This document shows positions 18,293 through 27,520 of a DNA stretch of 64,000 nucleotides, in pieces; position 1 is the first letter of the stretch, and each line of letters begins with the position of its first letter. The notes below the pieces were generated by a model, which was not told the origin of the DNA, searched no databases, and saw only the letters and a list, made by a program, of their open reading frames with translations. The stretch is taken from positions 186,001-250,000 of the forward strand of contig NZ_FNRE01000001.1 of assembly GCF_900107705.1 (NCBI RefSeq), read 5' to 3'. The stretch is from Prevotella sp. tc2-28. GTDB taxonomy: Bacteria > Bacteroidota > Bacteroidia > Bacteroidales > Bacteroidaceae. A program made the position numbers and the translations under genes.

Positions 18293-19624
18293 ATGTCTAC
18301 ATTAACAATTTGTATTTGTGTAGCTTTCATAACAGGTTATCTGTGTATAGCCCTTGAAAGCCTTACTAGAGTCAACAAGGCCGCAATAGCCCTGCTGATG
18401 TGTGTTGTATGCTGGACCCTCCTGATGGTCGACCCCGCAAGTTTCTACCCTGCAGTAACTGGCGATAGTGTGATACATCACATTGCCGAAGTCATTGAAC
18501 ATCATCTCGGTGATGCTGCGGGTACTCTTTTCTTCCTGATGGGAGCAATGACCATTGTTGAGATTGTCGACTCTAATGGGGGATTTAACTTCGTCCGTGA
18601 TACCATGAAGACCCGTTCCAAGCGGAAACTACTCTGGCGCGTGGCTTTCATGACCTTTTTCCTGTCTGCCATCCTGGACAACCTAACGACTTCCATCGTT
18701 ATGATTATGGTACTGAGAAAACTAGTTCAGAGTCGTGGTGACCGACTCATCTATGCCGCATTGGTCATCATTTCTGCCAACTCCGGTGGCGCTTTCTCAC
18801 CCATCGGCGATGTTACGACTATCATGTTGTGGATCAAGGGCGTTATTACCACTCAGGGTGTGATTAGCGAGATTTTCATCCCTTCTCTCGTGTCGATGAT
18901 TATTCCTGCAGCTATTCTCAGTATGCATCTTAACGGCAAGTTTGACAAGGAAAATAACCTGCCAAAGGCTGAAGTCAGCCAGTTCACCAAGGTTCAACGC
19001 GATATTATCTTCTGGCTGGGTGTAGGAGGTCTTATCTTCGTACCTATATTTAAGACTATCACCCACCTGCCTCCGTTCATGGGTATACTCCTTGTCCTTG
19101 GTATATTATGGACTACCACTGAGATATTCCATTACAACACGGCAGAAGACGACACGATGGCTAAGCGTGTAAGTGACATCATGTCAAAAATTGACCTTTC
19201 TACGATCATGTTCTTCTTGGGCATTCTGATGGCTGTTGCCGTATTGCAGGAAGTGGGTGTACTGACGTTGCTTGGACAAGGTCTCGATGCCACTTTCGAG
19301 GGTAACCACTATCTCGTAACGGGTATCATTGGTGTACTTTCAAGCATTGTCGATAATGTGCCTCTTGTTGCAGGATGCATGGGCATGTATCCCGTACAGG
19401 CTGCGGGTGACTTGGCCGTAGACGGAATCTTCTGGCAACTACTGGCCTATTGTGCCGGCGTCGGTGGTTCCATGCTGATTATAGGCTCGGCTGCCGGTGT
19501 CGTTGTCATGGGACTTGAAAAAATCACTTTCGGATGGTATATGAAGAAGATAACATGGATTGTCTTTGTGGGATACCTCGCCGGCATCTTCACTTATTGG
19601 TTGGAAAAAACATTCATATTCTAG
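18293..19624 (+). CDS. nhaD: Na+/H+ antiporter, NhaD type
   Basis: A 443-residue ion-transporter-superfamily protein with about 12 helices that exports sodium in exchange for protons. Recognisable segments are AGTLFFLMGAMTIVEIVDSNGG, split here as the typical early helix, then FLSAILDNLTTSIVMIMVLR, ISANSGGAFSPIGDVTT and a second SSIVDNVPLVAGCMGM, the paired DN motifs of NhaD. The ATG at 18293 is used because the promoter lies at 18235-18266. It stands between the deoxysugar operon and the alarmone synthetase and is read alone or with the latter, 29 bases on. Confidence 0.9.
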   Translation: MSTLTICICVAFITGYLCIALESLTRVNKAAIALLMCVVCWTLLMVDPASFYPAVTGDSVIHHIAEVIEHHLGDAAGTLFFLMGAMTIVEIVDSNGGFNFVRDTMKTRSKRKLLWRVAFMTFFLSAILDNLTTSIVMIMVLRKLVQSRGDRLIYAALVIISANSGGAFSPIGDVTTIMLWIKGVITTQGVISEIFIPSLVSMIIPAAILSMHLNGKFDKENNLPKAEVSQFTKVQRDIIFWLGVGGLIFVPIFKTITHLPPFMGILLVLGILWTTTEIFHYNTAEDDTMAKRVSDIMSKIDLSTIMFFLGILMAVAVLQEVGVLTLLGQGLDATFEGNHYLVTGIIGVLSSIVDNVPLVAGCMGMYPVQAAGDLAVDGIFWQLLAYCAGVGGSMLIIGSAAGVVVMGLEKITFGWYMKKITWIVFVGYLAGIFTYWLEKTFIF

Positions 19625-19653
19625 ACTTTCAGAAAGGGTACTAAACAAAGAAG

Positions 19654-20721
19654 ATGAGTGGTGTAAAACTAGACCAACACGGTAAGGAACTGCTTCAGCA
19701 GTATCGTGAGCTTCGCCCGACACTAGATAAGTTGTCGGGCGAAGCATACGATTTATTACGTCACGAACTGCGAAAACAGGGAATCTACGTCACAGCCATC
19801 GAGCACCGTGTAAAGACGGAGAAGTCTCTGGCTGGAAAGTTGGAAATAAAAGGTTCAAAATACAAAACCATCGACGACATCACCGACCTGGTAGGTCTGC
19901 GCATCATCACCTTCTATACTGATGAAGTTGACAAGGTTGCGGTCATCGCCCAAGGGATATTCGACATTGACTGGCAGGAGAGTGTCGACAAGCGCATGTT
20001 GCACGACCTGGATGCTTTCGGATATAACTCGCTACACTATATCTGTCGGCTTAAAACAGGCGGACCGCGCTTTGAACTGCAAATGCGAACAGCCCTACAA
20101 CATGTATGGTCTACTATCGAGCACGATACAGGCTACAAGGGTGACGTAAAGATTCCACGCGAATACATGCGACAGTTCAATCGTCTGGCAGGTATGATGG
20201 AACTGATGGACGATGAGTTCAGTCGTCTACGTCTTGTACTTACCGACTACCGCCGTCATACCTTGGCTTTAGTGAAAAGCGGACATTTGGACGACGTACC
20301 TCTGTCGCTCGGTTCATTCCGCAAATATCTTGAACTGAAGCCCTTCGATCGGCTGAACAGACGCATCGCATCCGTCAACCAAGCCGAGATATATCCTGTC
20401 AGTGTCATGTCCTATCTGCCTGTGCTTGAATCGTTCGGACTAGAGACACTTGGCGATGTGCAACGCTTCATTGACGAGAATAGTGAAGATGCCTATCAAC
20501 TGGCACTCTCGCAACTGGCCATCACCGACCTTGACATCCTTGCTTCCAACACAGCCCTGCAGCACCTCTGTCTGGTCCATGTACTGAAACACAATGGCGG
20601 ACGCGAAGGTTTAAAGTCGGTCTACGACATCATCAACGGCCAGAACGAGACTAACGAGATGCTAGCAGACCTCATGATAGAACAAGCAAAAACGCTGTCG
20701 TTCATGCAGGAAAAGAAATAA
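19654..20721 (+). CDS. RelA/SpoT-domain protein, probable (p)ppGpp synthetase
   Basis: A 355-residue protein with one RelA/SpoT synthetase domain in residues 20-180. Motifs are IEHRVKTEKSLAGKL, KTIDDITDLVGLRIITFY with the conserved D and R, DAFGYNSLHYICRL and FELQMRTALQHVWSTIEHDT. The hydrolase HD domain and the TGS and ACT domains of long RSH proteins are absent, so it is a small-alarmone-synthetase-like protein with a 170-residue helical C-terminal extension of unknown role. It could make (p)ppGpp under envelope or nutrient stress. The neighbouring kinases are convergent. Confidence 0.85.
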   Translation: MSGVKLDQHGKELLQQYRELRPTLDKLSGEAYDLLRHELRKQGIYVTAIEHRVKTEKSLAGKLEIKGSKYKTIDDITDLVGLRIITFYTDEVDKVAVIAQGIFDIDWQESVDKRMLHDLDAFGYNSLHYICRLKTGGPRFELQMRTALQHVWSTIEHDTGYKGDVKIPREYMRQFNRLAGMMELMDDEFSRLRLVLTDYRRHTLALVKSGHLDDVPLSLGSFRKYLELKPFDRLNRRIASVNQAEIYPVSVMSYLPVLESFGLETLGDVQRFIDENSEDAYQLALSQLAITDLDILASNTALQHLCLVHVLKHNGGREGLKSVYDIINGQNETNEMLADLMIEQAKTLSFMQEKK

Positions 20722-20722
20722 C

Positions 20723-22744
20723 TCACACTGGTATCCAAAACCAGAAGGTAGAGCCTTCACCGAACTTACTCTCTACGCCAATGTCACCATTGCATCGGTC
20801 AACAATTGCTTTGCAGATAGAAAGGCCAAGACCTGTTCCCTGAATATAGTCGTTGAGTTTGACGAAACGTTCGAAGACACGTCCCAGTTGATCGTCAGGG
20901 ATACCAGCACCAGTGTCTTCGCAATAAACATATAATCCTTGTTTTCCTTCACGCTCCTCTAATCGATAACCCACGCGGATGTGTCCTTGATGAGTATATT
21001 TAACAGCATTTGTGACAAAATTGGTAATAACCTGCTGGATACGAGACTTATCGATGCTGACAAGCAACGTATCACAAGGATTATCACTCTGGAACTCAAC
21101 AGAAGGTTCCTGAACACGTTCAGAAAGGGACTTGCAAATATCATTAAACTCAATAGCGAAATCAACCATTTCAGGTCGAATTTGCATAGCATTGGCATCT
21201 ACATTTGAGAGCACCAGAATGTCATTGATCAGACGCAACAACATATCACAGTTATTATGGATGATACGAATCATCTCGTGTTTCTCTTCAGGCGACTCTA
21301 CGGCTTGTAACAAATCAGAAAAACCCACAATAGCATTCAACGGAGTACGTATCTCGTGTGTCATATTAGCAAGGAACACACTCTTCTGATGACCGGAGTC
21401 CTTGGCGCGCTCCGTCTCGCGTTTCAGCAGTTCCTGCTTGTGCATAATGTCATTGATGTTACGCCAGATACCAAAACTACCCTTCAAATGCCCCTTATCG
21501 TCATATTCGGGAATACTGTTAATCTGCACCCAAAGCGGTCCGTTGATAGACTCAGAGTGTCTCGGACAAATCTGTCCGACATAGACTAATGGATGGTCAA
21601 GAGCCTTATAAAGATCTGACAGAGAACGCACGAACTCATCATCTTTATTGACAAAGATTTCCCTCATCTCATTCATTGTAATACTACGCACGATGGTACT
21701 TAGTCCACTATAAAACTCAATACGATCTTCCTCAATGATGGCGCGCCATGCCTCCATCTTACAACCCTCCATCATATAGCGGAGCTCGGTCTCGTAAAGC
21801 TGGATGGCTTCCTTGGCCTTCTGTATCTGCTCATCATTGAGCTTTTGCTGCAGGTAGAGTTTTCGTTCCTCAGAAATATCGCGGGCAGCCACGGCCAAAT
21901 AGACCACATGCCCCAGACTATCGAGAATAGGGTGTACACGTATTTCAAGATACACATACATATTACGCTCAGGAACGACACTCAACGAACACGCCCAATA
22001 ATCTTCTAGGTTATTACGGTCAAGGACTTCGTTAAAGGGAGCCACGTCAAACAAATTCGTATTGGAGAAGTAGGAATCCCCTTCGTCACTATCGAAATTA
22101 CAGATAACACGCATCTGCCGGTTAGCATCTATAAGCCATCCGTCTGCCGAATAGAATGACAAACCGATGATGGAGTTCTCAAAAATCTGTTTATATCGCT
22201 TAGACAAGGCGGTTTCCTGCTCCTGCTGCTCATACAAATTTGTCTGGTCTACAAGTGCACTGATGATGGTTACCGGCTGGGGGACTCCGTCAACATACTC
22301 CGCCACACTGGTATTATGGAGGTATCCCCACTGAGGAGCACCTTCATCAAAGTTAAAATTCCACCTATAGTCGAACTCCACACTTGTCCCTTCGCCTCGT
22401 ATCAAAGAGCGGATATTCTCAAGCACCGTGTCTAGGTCATCGGGATGCACATGCTGCTTATATGTCTCCACATTGATGTCTCCTTTACTGAGCATATAAC
22501 CACTCAACTGACTGACAATCCCCTTGTGAACATCATAGATAATGACATTCGAGGCACTGATCTTGAGGGTCTTCTCCATCATGTCATGAATATCAAGTGT
22601 ACTATTGACGCTACGGAGTACTCGTCGTTTCACAAGTCGGTTCATGATAATCATGACAACAGCTGCTATGATTACCAAAATAACCATCACCATGGGTATG
22701 AACTGAGCCAATAGAAGGCTATATATTATAGACAGTATCATCAT
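20723..22744 (-). CDS. PAS sensor histidine kinase with intact catalytic core
   Basis: A 673-residue membrane-anchored kinase. One N-terminal helix (residues 5-35) is followed by three PAS-like domains and a HisKA/HATPase pair. The H-box THEIRTPLN carries the phosphorylated His463. The N-box VITNFVTNAVKYT, G1 box EDTGAGIPDDQ and G2 GTGLGLSICKA are complete. There is no receiver domain and no response regulator next to it, so its partner is unknown. It is 10 bases behind a paralogous gene whose core is degenerate, and the two share layout and order of domains. Confidence 0.9.
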   Translation of the reverse strand: MMILSIIYSLLLAQFIPMVMVILVIIAAVVMIIMNRLVKRRVLRSVNSTLDIHDMMEKTLKISASNVIIYDVHKGIVSQLSGYMLSKGDINVETYKQHVHPDDLDTVLENIRSLIRGEGTSVEFDYRWNFNFDEGAPQWGYLHNTSVAEYVDGVPQPVTIISALVDQTNLYEQQEQETALSKRYKQIFENSIIGLSFYSADGWLIDANRQMRVICNFDSDEGDSYFSNTNLFDVAPFNEVLDRNNLEDYWACSLSVVPERNMYVYLEIRVHPILDSLGHVVYLAVAARDISEERKLYLQQKLNDEQIQKAKEAIQLYETELRYMMEGCKMEAWRAIIEEDRIEFYSGLSTIVRSITMNEMREIFVNKDDEFVRSLSDLYKALDHPLVYVGQICPRHSESINGPLWVQINSIPEYDDKGHLKGSFGIWRNINDIMHKQELLKRETERAKDSGHQKSVFLANMTHEIRTPLNAIVGFSDLLQAVESPEEKHEMIRIIHNNCDMLLRLINDILVLSNVDANAMQIRPEMVDFAIEFNDICKSLSERVQEPSVEFQSDNPCDTLLVSIDKSRIQQVITNFVTNAVKYTHQGHIRVGYRLEEREGKQGLYVYCEDTGAGIPDDQLGRVFERFVKLNDYIQGTGLGLSICKAIVDRCNGDIGVESKFGEGSTFWFWIPV

Positions 22745-22754
22745 ATCTCACCAA

Positions 22755-24839
22755 TTATACTACACGTCGCTCAATGACTTTAGCCTCACAGGGAATAGAC
22801 ACCCATACGGTTGTGCCCTTGCCCAGTTCTGACTCCATCTCGATGGTTCCACCCATCTGTTGGACCAGCAACTGAACGATAGGCAGGTCAAGACCCGTAC
22901 CACAAAGTTCTTCTTTTTGATTACGCACGAAACGGTCGAAGACATGAGGTAATGTCTGCGCATCAATACCGACCCCAGAGTCCTCTATAGCCACCGTCAG
23001 CTCACCGCGGCGATACTCATAGCGGGCACTGACCGTACCTTCCTCGGTGAAATAGGTGCTCAGCATACACAATTTCTCTATTACCTTACCGAGGTTGCCC
23101 TCGTCAATGTTGACAACCAGTCGCTCGTATGGATTGTCAATAATGGGCTTCACCTTCGGATTCATTCCACTCCAGCCTATCTGACAATGACTCTCAAAGA
23201 CCTGGGCGAAATCAATATCTGCCTTGGTATATTCAATCATATTGGCATCTAGTCGAGAAAGGAACAAGATGTCGTTGATTAGCCTTAACAACGTGTTCGC
23301 GCTCTGTTTAATCTGCTCTACGAAGAAAGGCTCGTCTGCTTCATCATGTTCCGACTCAAACAATTCGGCAAAGCCAACCACATTGTTTAATGGCGTGCGA
23401 ATCTCATAACTCATATTGGTCAGGAACGACTGTTTCAACAACTCCGTTTCTTGGGCTTTTTGGGTTTCTACAGCTAATCGGCGTTCCGTTTCAACAATAT
23501 CCGTCATGTTTCGGCACATGCCGAAATAACGTTCTACATGCCCTTCCTTGTCGAGCATGGGCACCAAGTTAAACATTAACCATATCTGACGACCTTTTTC
23601 ATCGCGAATTTCCGTCTCAATGGTCTCCTGGATATTATATTTCGACAAATGGTCCATACGATTCAGCACGCTGGAGATAGTACGACGAAAACGGGGAGAG
23701 CCCAGACGAATGCAGCGCAACTGCGACAAGCGTAACTTCGTCTCGTTGACCGTATCTGACATCTCGAAGGTAAAACGATTGGGATAGTAGTTCATAAAAC
23801 GCACACCACTGACCCGAAGGGCATAGTTGATGTTATGTACATACTCTTCAATGTTCTTGATAGCTTTGCGTAGCCGCTCGGCACCTTCCTGCTGGCGGTG
23901 GAAAGACTCTACCATCTCCGTGATGTCACATCCGCTCATATACACGCCCTCTAATTCACCCTGTGCATTTCGGATAGGGTTGATGGTGGAGTCATAGTAC
24001 ATTTTGCCAGACATCCCCAACCGTTCAAAGTCATAATGGGGTCCTTGGAACTGAGAAAAATCAATAATCGTCGATGTACGTGTATTTTCCATTTGCTGCA
24101 AATCGATACCGCTGAACATCGGGTTGTTCTGCAACTTGAACTTTTCTCCCATAATCATTTCCTTGTCAGTAACGCCAAAAGTTTGACAGGCCTTTTCGTT
24201 AAGGTCCAGCAAAACGCCATCTTTGTCGTAATAAGCCATATCCAGCAAGGAAGAGTTGAACACCGTATGATAACGCATCAACAACTGGTTCACTTTCTCT
24301 TTTTTACGCACATCGTCCGTAATGTCATGTTGTATGCCTAACACTTTGGAAACAAAGCCAAACTTATCATATCGAGCCACAGAAATATTCATTTCGTAGC
24401 ATCGGTGTTCTCCATTATAATCAGACCTGCCATGTATCGTTACCTTAGATGTTGAGTTCTTCATATCACAGACATCAAAAACAGCCTGACGCAACTGTTC
24501 AATTTGGTCACGGTCAAACTGCTGTGCAAACTCAATGGGATTTAAATCCTTACCATAGGTCCCCTCATCGGTTAGATAGGAGTAATGACGCTTGGCAACC
24601 TCATAAACCCAAATACGTAGTTTGCCTGCCTTCAGCACCAAAGCCAGACGAGCATTCTGACTCTTACGTTCTTTGTTGGCTTCTTGTCGTTTGTAGACAT
24701 ACAGACGATTATAGAAGAACAATACGAATACACCTATCAGAATAATAGCCACAACATAAGAAACGACATGGTCAAAATCCAAAGGTCTTCCAATGTGCGT
24801 CACTTGTGCTATTAATGCTGTCAACAGGGATAACGACAT
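22755..24839 (-). CDS. PAS sensor kinase paralogue with degenerate catalytic core
   Basis: A 694-residue paralogue of the next gene with one transmembrane helix (residues 30-50) and PAS domains. The H-box reads SYEIRTPLN: the phospho-acceptor position is Tyr478 (codon TAT) instead of His. The N-box VIEKLCMLSTYFTEEG lacks the key Asn, and the G2 loop is GTGLDLPI rather than GTGLGLSI. G1 (EDSGVGIDAQ) is kept. By these changes it should not autophosphorylate in the usual way. It may act as a sensing pseudokinase that pairs with the intact kinase encoded 10 bases downstream. Its promoter is divergent from frr. Confidence 0.88.
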   Translation of the reverse strand: MSLSLLTALIAQVTHIGRPLDFDHVVSYVVAIILIGVFVLFFYNRLYVYKRQEANKERKSQNARLALVLKAGKLRIWVYEVAKRHYSYLTDEGTYGKDLNPIEFAQQFDRDQIEQLRQAVFDVCDMKNSTSKVTIHGRSDYNGEHRCYEMNISVARYDKFGFVSKVLGIQHDITDDVRKKEKVNQLLMRYHTVFNSSLLDMAYYDKDGVLLDLNEKACQTFGVTDKEMIMGEKFKLQNNPMFSGIDLQQMENTRTSTIIDFSQFQGPHYDFERLGMSGKMYYDSTINPIRNAQGELEGVYMSGCDITEMVESFHRQQEGAERLRKAIKNIEEYVHNINYALRVSGVRFMNYYPNRFTFEMSDTVNETKLRLSQLRCIRLGSPRFRRTISSVLNRMDHLSKYNIQETIETEIRDEKGRQIWLMFNLVPMLDKEGHVERYFGMCRNMTDIVETERRLAVETQKAQETELLKQSFLTNMSYEIRTPLNNVVGFAELFESEHDEADEPFFVEQIKQSANTLLRLINDILFLSRLDANMIEYTKADIDFAQVFESHCQIGWSGMNPKVKPIIDNPYERLVVNIDEGNLGKVIEKLCMLSTYFTEEGTVSARYEYRRGELTVAIEDSGVGIDAQTLPHVFDRFVRNQKEELCGTGLDLPIVQLLVQQMGGTIEMESELGKGTTVWVSIPCEAKVIERRVV

Positions 24840-24873
24840 ATGTTATAGGCAATTAGTAGTTACTATTAAGGGG

Positions 24874-24905
24874 CAAAGATATAAAACTTAAATCATACCA
24901 CCAAA
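24874..24905 (-). promoter_or_regulatory. Promoter of the tandem kinase operon
   Basis: Minus-strand TTTG (24902-24905), 20 bases, TATCTTTG (24874-24881), 35 bases before the first kinase ATG. The -33 box is only four bases from the -33 box of the divergent frr promoter. Confidence 0.8.
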
Positions 24906-24908
24906 TTT

Positions 24909-24941
24909 TTTGGTCGTTTTCAGAAATTTTTCGTATCTTTG
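24909..24941 (+). promoter_or_regulatory. Promoter of frr-rsgA
   Basis: TTTG (24909-24912), 21 bases, TATCTTTG (24934-24941). An upstream in-frame ATG at 24939 lies inside the -7 element and so cannot be the start. Confidence 0.82.
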
Positions 24942-24968
24942 CACGCAAATACTTTTAATTATCCGAAT

Positions 24969-25529
24969 ATGATTGACGTAAAACAGACATTAGCTCAAGC
25001 AGAAGAGCGCATGGAGATGGCTGCCATGTTCCTGGAAGAGGAACTGAGCCGTGTTCGTGCAGGACGCGCCAACGTAGCCATTCTTGATGGTGTACGCGTT
25101 GAGTCTTACGGTTCAAAGGTCCCCTTGAACCAAGTTGCCAACATCTCGACTCCCGATGCCCGTACCATTGCTATCAAGCCATGGGACAAGAAGCAGATTC
25201 GCGACATTGAGAAAGCCATCATGGACTCTGACGTGGGCATCACGCCTGAGAACAATGGTGAGATTATCCGTTTAGGCATTCCCCAGCCCACTGAGGAACG
25301 TCGTCGTGACCTGGTGAAGCAGTGCAATAAGATTGCCGAGAAGGCCAAGGTGGAGGTGCGCAACGTACGTGCAGATATCAAGGACAAACTGAAGAAAGCC
25401 ATCAAGGACGGTCTTTCTGAGGACAACGAGAAGGATGCAGAGAACGAGTTGCAAAAAATTCACGACAAGTACATCAAGAAACTCGACGAGCTGATGGATG
25501 CCAAGAACAAGGAGATTATGACAGTCTAA
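24969..25529 (+). CDS. frr: Ribosome recycling factor
   Basis: Releases ribosomes from mRNA after termination, together with EF-G. The 186-residue protein starts MIDVKQTLAQAEERMEMA and has the conserved LSRVRAGRANVAILDGVRVE, AIMDSDVGITPENNG and a long helical hairpin to the C-terminus. The start at 24969 gives the standard length and lies beyond the promoter. The rsgA ATG begins directly after the stop, coupling two ribosome-cycle genes. Confidence 0.96.
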   Translation: MIDVKQTLAQAEERMEMAAMFLEEELSRVRAGRANVAILDGVRVESYGSKVPLNQVANISTPDARTIAIKPWDKKQIRDIEKAIMDSDVGITPENNGEIIRLGIPQPTEERRRDLVKQCNKIAEKAKVEVRNVRADIKDKLKKAIKDGLSEDNEKDAENELQKIHDKYIKKLDELMDAKNKEIMTV

Positions 25530-26453
25530 ATGAAGGGACTCGTCATTAAGAATACAGGAAGCTGGTACACCGTTCTTACGGACGATGACCAGCTCCTAGA
25601 TTGTAAGATAAAGGGTAATTTCCGTATTAAGGGAATACGGTCTACTAATCCTTTGGCTGTAGGTGACCGTGTCACCGTTGGTGAGGGCAATTGGATTACA
25701 GAAATAGAAGATCGTCGCAACTACATCATCCGCAAATCCATCAACCTCTCCAAGCAGAGCCATATTCTGGCAGCTAATGTCGACCAAGCCTTCTTGGTGA
25801 TTACCGTCAGCAAACCGGAGACATCCACGACATTCATTGACCGCTTCCTGGCCTCAGCAGAAGCCTATCGCGTTCCTGTTATCCTCATATTTAATAAGGT
25901 AGACCTGCTAAGCGACGACGAGTTGCACTACCAGCAGATGATGATCAACCTGTACGAGACAATAGGTTATGAGTGCAGGGCTATCTCTGCAACAACGGGA
26001 GTAGGTGTAGAAGAACTGCGTCCGCTACTTGAAGGTAAGATTACGCTACTCAGTGGAAACTCTGGCGTAGGCAAGTCGACACTCATCAACAGACTGGTTC
26101 CTCATGCCAACCAACGTGTAGCAGACATCAGTGAGGCACATCAGACAGGTATGCACACCACGACATTCTCAGAGATGATTCCTCTCACCTCTAGCAATAG
26201 TTGGCTCATTGACACCCCAGGAATCAAGGGCTTTGGCACCTTCGACATGGAGCGTGAGGAACTGACCAGCTATTTCAAAGAGATATTTGAGTTCTCCAAA
26301 CAATGCCGCTTTAGTGACTGTACCCATACCCATGAGCCGGGTTGTGCCGTACTGAAAGCAGTTGAGGACCACTACATCGCTCAAAGCCGATATCAGTCGT
26401 ATCTCTCCATGCTCGAAGACAAGGATGAAAACAAATATCGCGAAGCCTACTAA
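25530..26453 (+). CDS. rsgA: Small-ribosomal-subunit biogenesis GTPase RsgA
   Basis: A circularly permuted GTPase that helps mature the 30S subunit. It has an N-terminal OB fold, then G4 (IFNKVDLL), G1 ([17 protein letters not shown]) and G3 (DTPGIKGFG) in the permuted order, and a C-terminal zinc site with [14 protein letters not shown]. The 307 residues match the family. The ATG abuts the frr stop. The stop codon itself sits in the loop of a terminator hairpin. Confidence 0.96.
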   Translation: MKGLVIKNTGSWYTVLTDDDQLLDCKIKGNFRIKGIRSTNPLAVGDRVTVGEGNWITEIEDRRNYIIRKSINLSKQSHILAANVDQAFLVITVSKPETSTTFIDRFLASAEAYRVPVILIFNKVDLLSDDELHYQQMMINLYETIGYECRAISATTGVGVEELRPLLEGKITLLSGNSGVGKSTLINRLVPHANQRVADISEAHQTGMHTTTFSEMIPLTSSNSWLIDTPGIKGFGTFDMEREELTSYFKEIFEFSKQCRFSDCTHTHEPGCAVLKAVEDHYIAQSRYQSYLSMLEDKDENKYREAY

Positions 26454-26470
26454 GACTTCGCGATTTCTTG
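26437..26470 (+). terminator. Terminator overlapping the end of rsgA
   Basis: ATCGCGAAG (26437-26445) pairs perfectly with CTTCGCGAT (26456-26464), followed by TTTCTTG. The rsgA stop codon is in the loop. The hairpin also faces the convergent epimerase gene. Confidence 0.75.
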
Positions 26471-26475
26471 TTATA

Positions 26476-27330
26476 TTAACCTATCGTTATCGTATATTTT
26501 GACATGAATGAGGCACCTGGCAACAAGTGGTTCATCAGGGGCTTATCTTTGAACTCGCCATTGAAACCACGGGGATCGCCAATACCGTACCACGGTTCGA
26601 TGCACACGAAAGGAGCCTGCTTGTCATAAGGACTCCAGAAGGCACAGACAGGCGTTTTATAGTCCACCGTAATTGCTGGCTCGCCATTGATATCCATCAG
26701 CATGGCACGATGGGTCTGGCTCTTATGAATCTTCACGGAGTCGTTACGGAAGAAATTGTTGTTAATCTCCATAATTCCCATATCTGCCTCCAAAGGCACG
26801 TCCACCATATCGTGTGAGCCGTCAGCATAGCTCTTCAGCACATCCATAGGCTCTTCGTTGTCCAGTTTTATCATACCATCTAACTTTCCACCAGGCACAT
26901 TGAAGGCAGGATGTCCGCCTATCTGGAAGTGAATCTCCTGGTTGTCCGTGTTCTCTACATGCCAGATGACATGAATCTTGTTATCCTCCAAACGATAGGT
27001 GATGGCGAGGTTGAAATGATAGGGATATACCTCGAGTGTTTCTTCCGAATCATGTAGGGCAAAGGTCACCTTGTCCTCTGTCTGCGAAATCAGCGTAAAG
27101 TCCTTATCGCGTGCGAATCCATGACGAGGCAGATGATACTCCTTGCCATCCACACGATAGGTCTGGTCATTCACGCTACACACGATTGGAAACAGGATAG
27201 GCGAATGGCGAGGCCACTCTGGACCGGCTTGCCACATATACTCCCTACCCTCATTGTCTTTCACACTCTGGAGTTCTGCTCCTTTCTCAGCGACACGAAT
27301 GGTCAACTGTTCGTTCTTTAGTTCTACCAT
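26476..27330 (-). CDS. Aldose 1-epimerase family protein (LacX-like)
   Basis: A 284-residue beta-sandwich sugar epimerase or mutarotase homologue. The N-terminal part has WQAGPEWPRHSPILFPIVCS and LPRHGFARDKDF with a catalytic-type His, the middle has QIGGHPAFNVPGG with a second His, and CIEPWYGIGDPRG gives the probable Glu base. The Arg/His/Glu layout fits the galactose mutarotase superfamily, LacX branch. The natural sugar is unknown. It is last in a three-gene unit after the SPFH and RHH genes, 22 bases behind the RHH gene. Confidence 0.88.
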   Translation of the reverse strand: MVELKNEQLTIRVAEKGAELQSVKDNEGREYMWQAGPEWPRHSPILFPIVCSVNDQTYRVDGKEYHLPRHGFARDKDFTLISQTEDKVTFALHDSEETLEVYPYHFNLAITYRLEDNKIHVIWHVENTDNQEIHFQIGGHPAFNVPGGKLDGMIKLDNEEPMDVLKSYADGSHDMVDVPLEADMGIMEINNNFFRNDSVKIHKSQTHRAMLMDINGEPAITVDYKTPVCAFWSPYDKQAPFVCIEPWYGIGDPRGFNGEFKDKPLMNHLLPGASFMSKYTITIG

Positions 27331-27352
27331 AGTATTATATTTGTTTAGCTAT

Positions 27353-27517
27353 TTATCCCTTTTTAGGCAGACGCTTGGCCTTACGCAGAGCTTCTGTGAT
27401 GATCCACTGCAACTGGCCGTTGGTGCTGCGGAACTCATCCGCAGCCCAAGCCTCTATCGCATTCATGGTGTCAGCATCAACGCGCAGGATAAAACTCTTA
27501 GTCGTCTTTTCTGCCAT
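27353..27517 (-). CDS. Small Arc/MetJ-type ribbon-helix-helix protein
   Basis: A 54-residue protein starting MAEKTTKSFILRVDADTMNA and ending RKAKRLPKKG. A short beta strand (SFILRV) and two helices (DADTMNAIEAWAADEF, then TNGQLQWIITEALRKAK) give the Arc-like ribbon-helix-helix pattern, so it probably binds DNA as a dimer. It lies 3 bases after the SPFH gene and before the epimerase, so it may control its own operon or serve as an SPFH partner. Which of these holds cannot be read from sequence. Confidence 0.85.
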   Translation of the reverse strand: MAEKTTKSFILRVDADTMNAIEAWAADEFRSTNGQLQWIITEALRKAKRLPKKG

Positions 27518-27520
27518 TTA

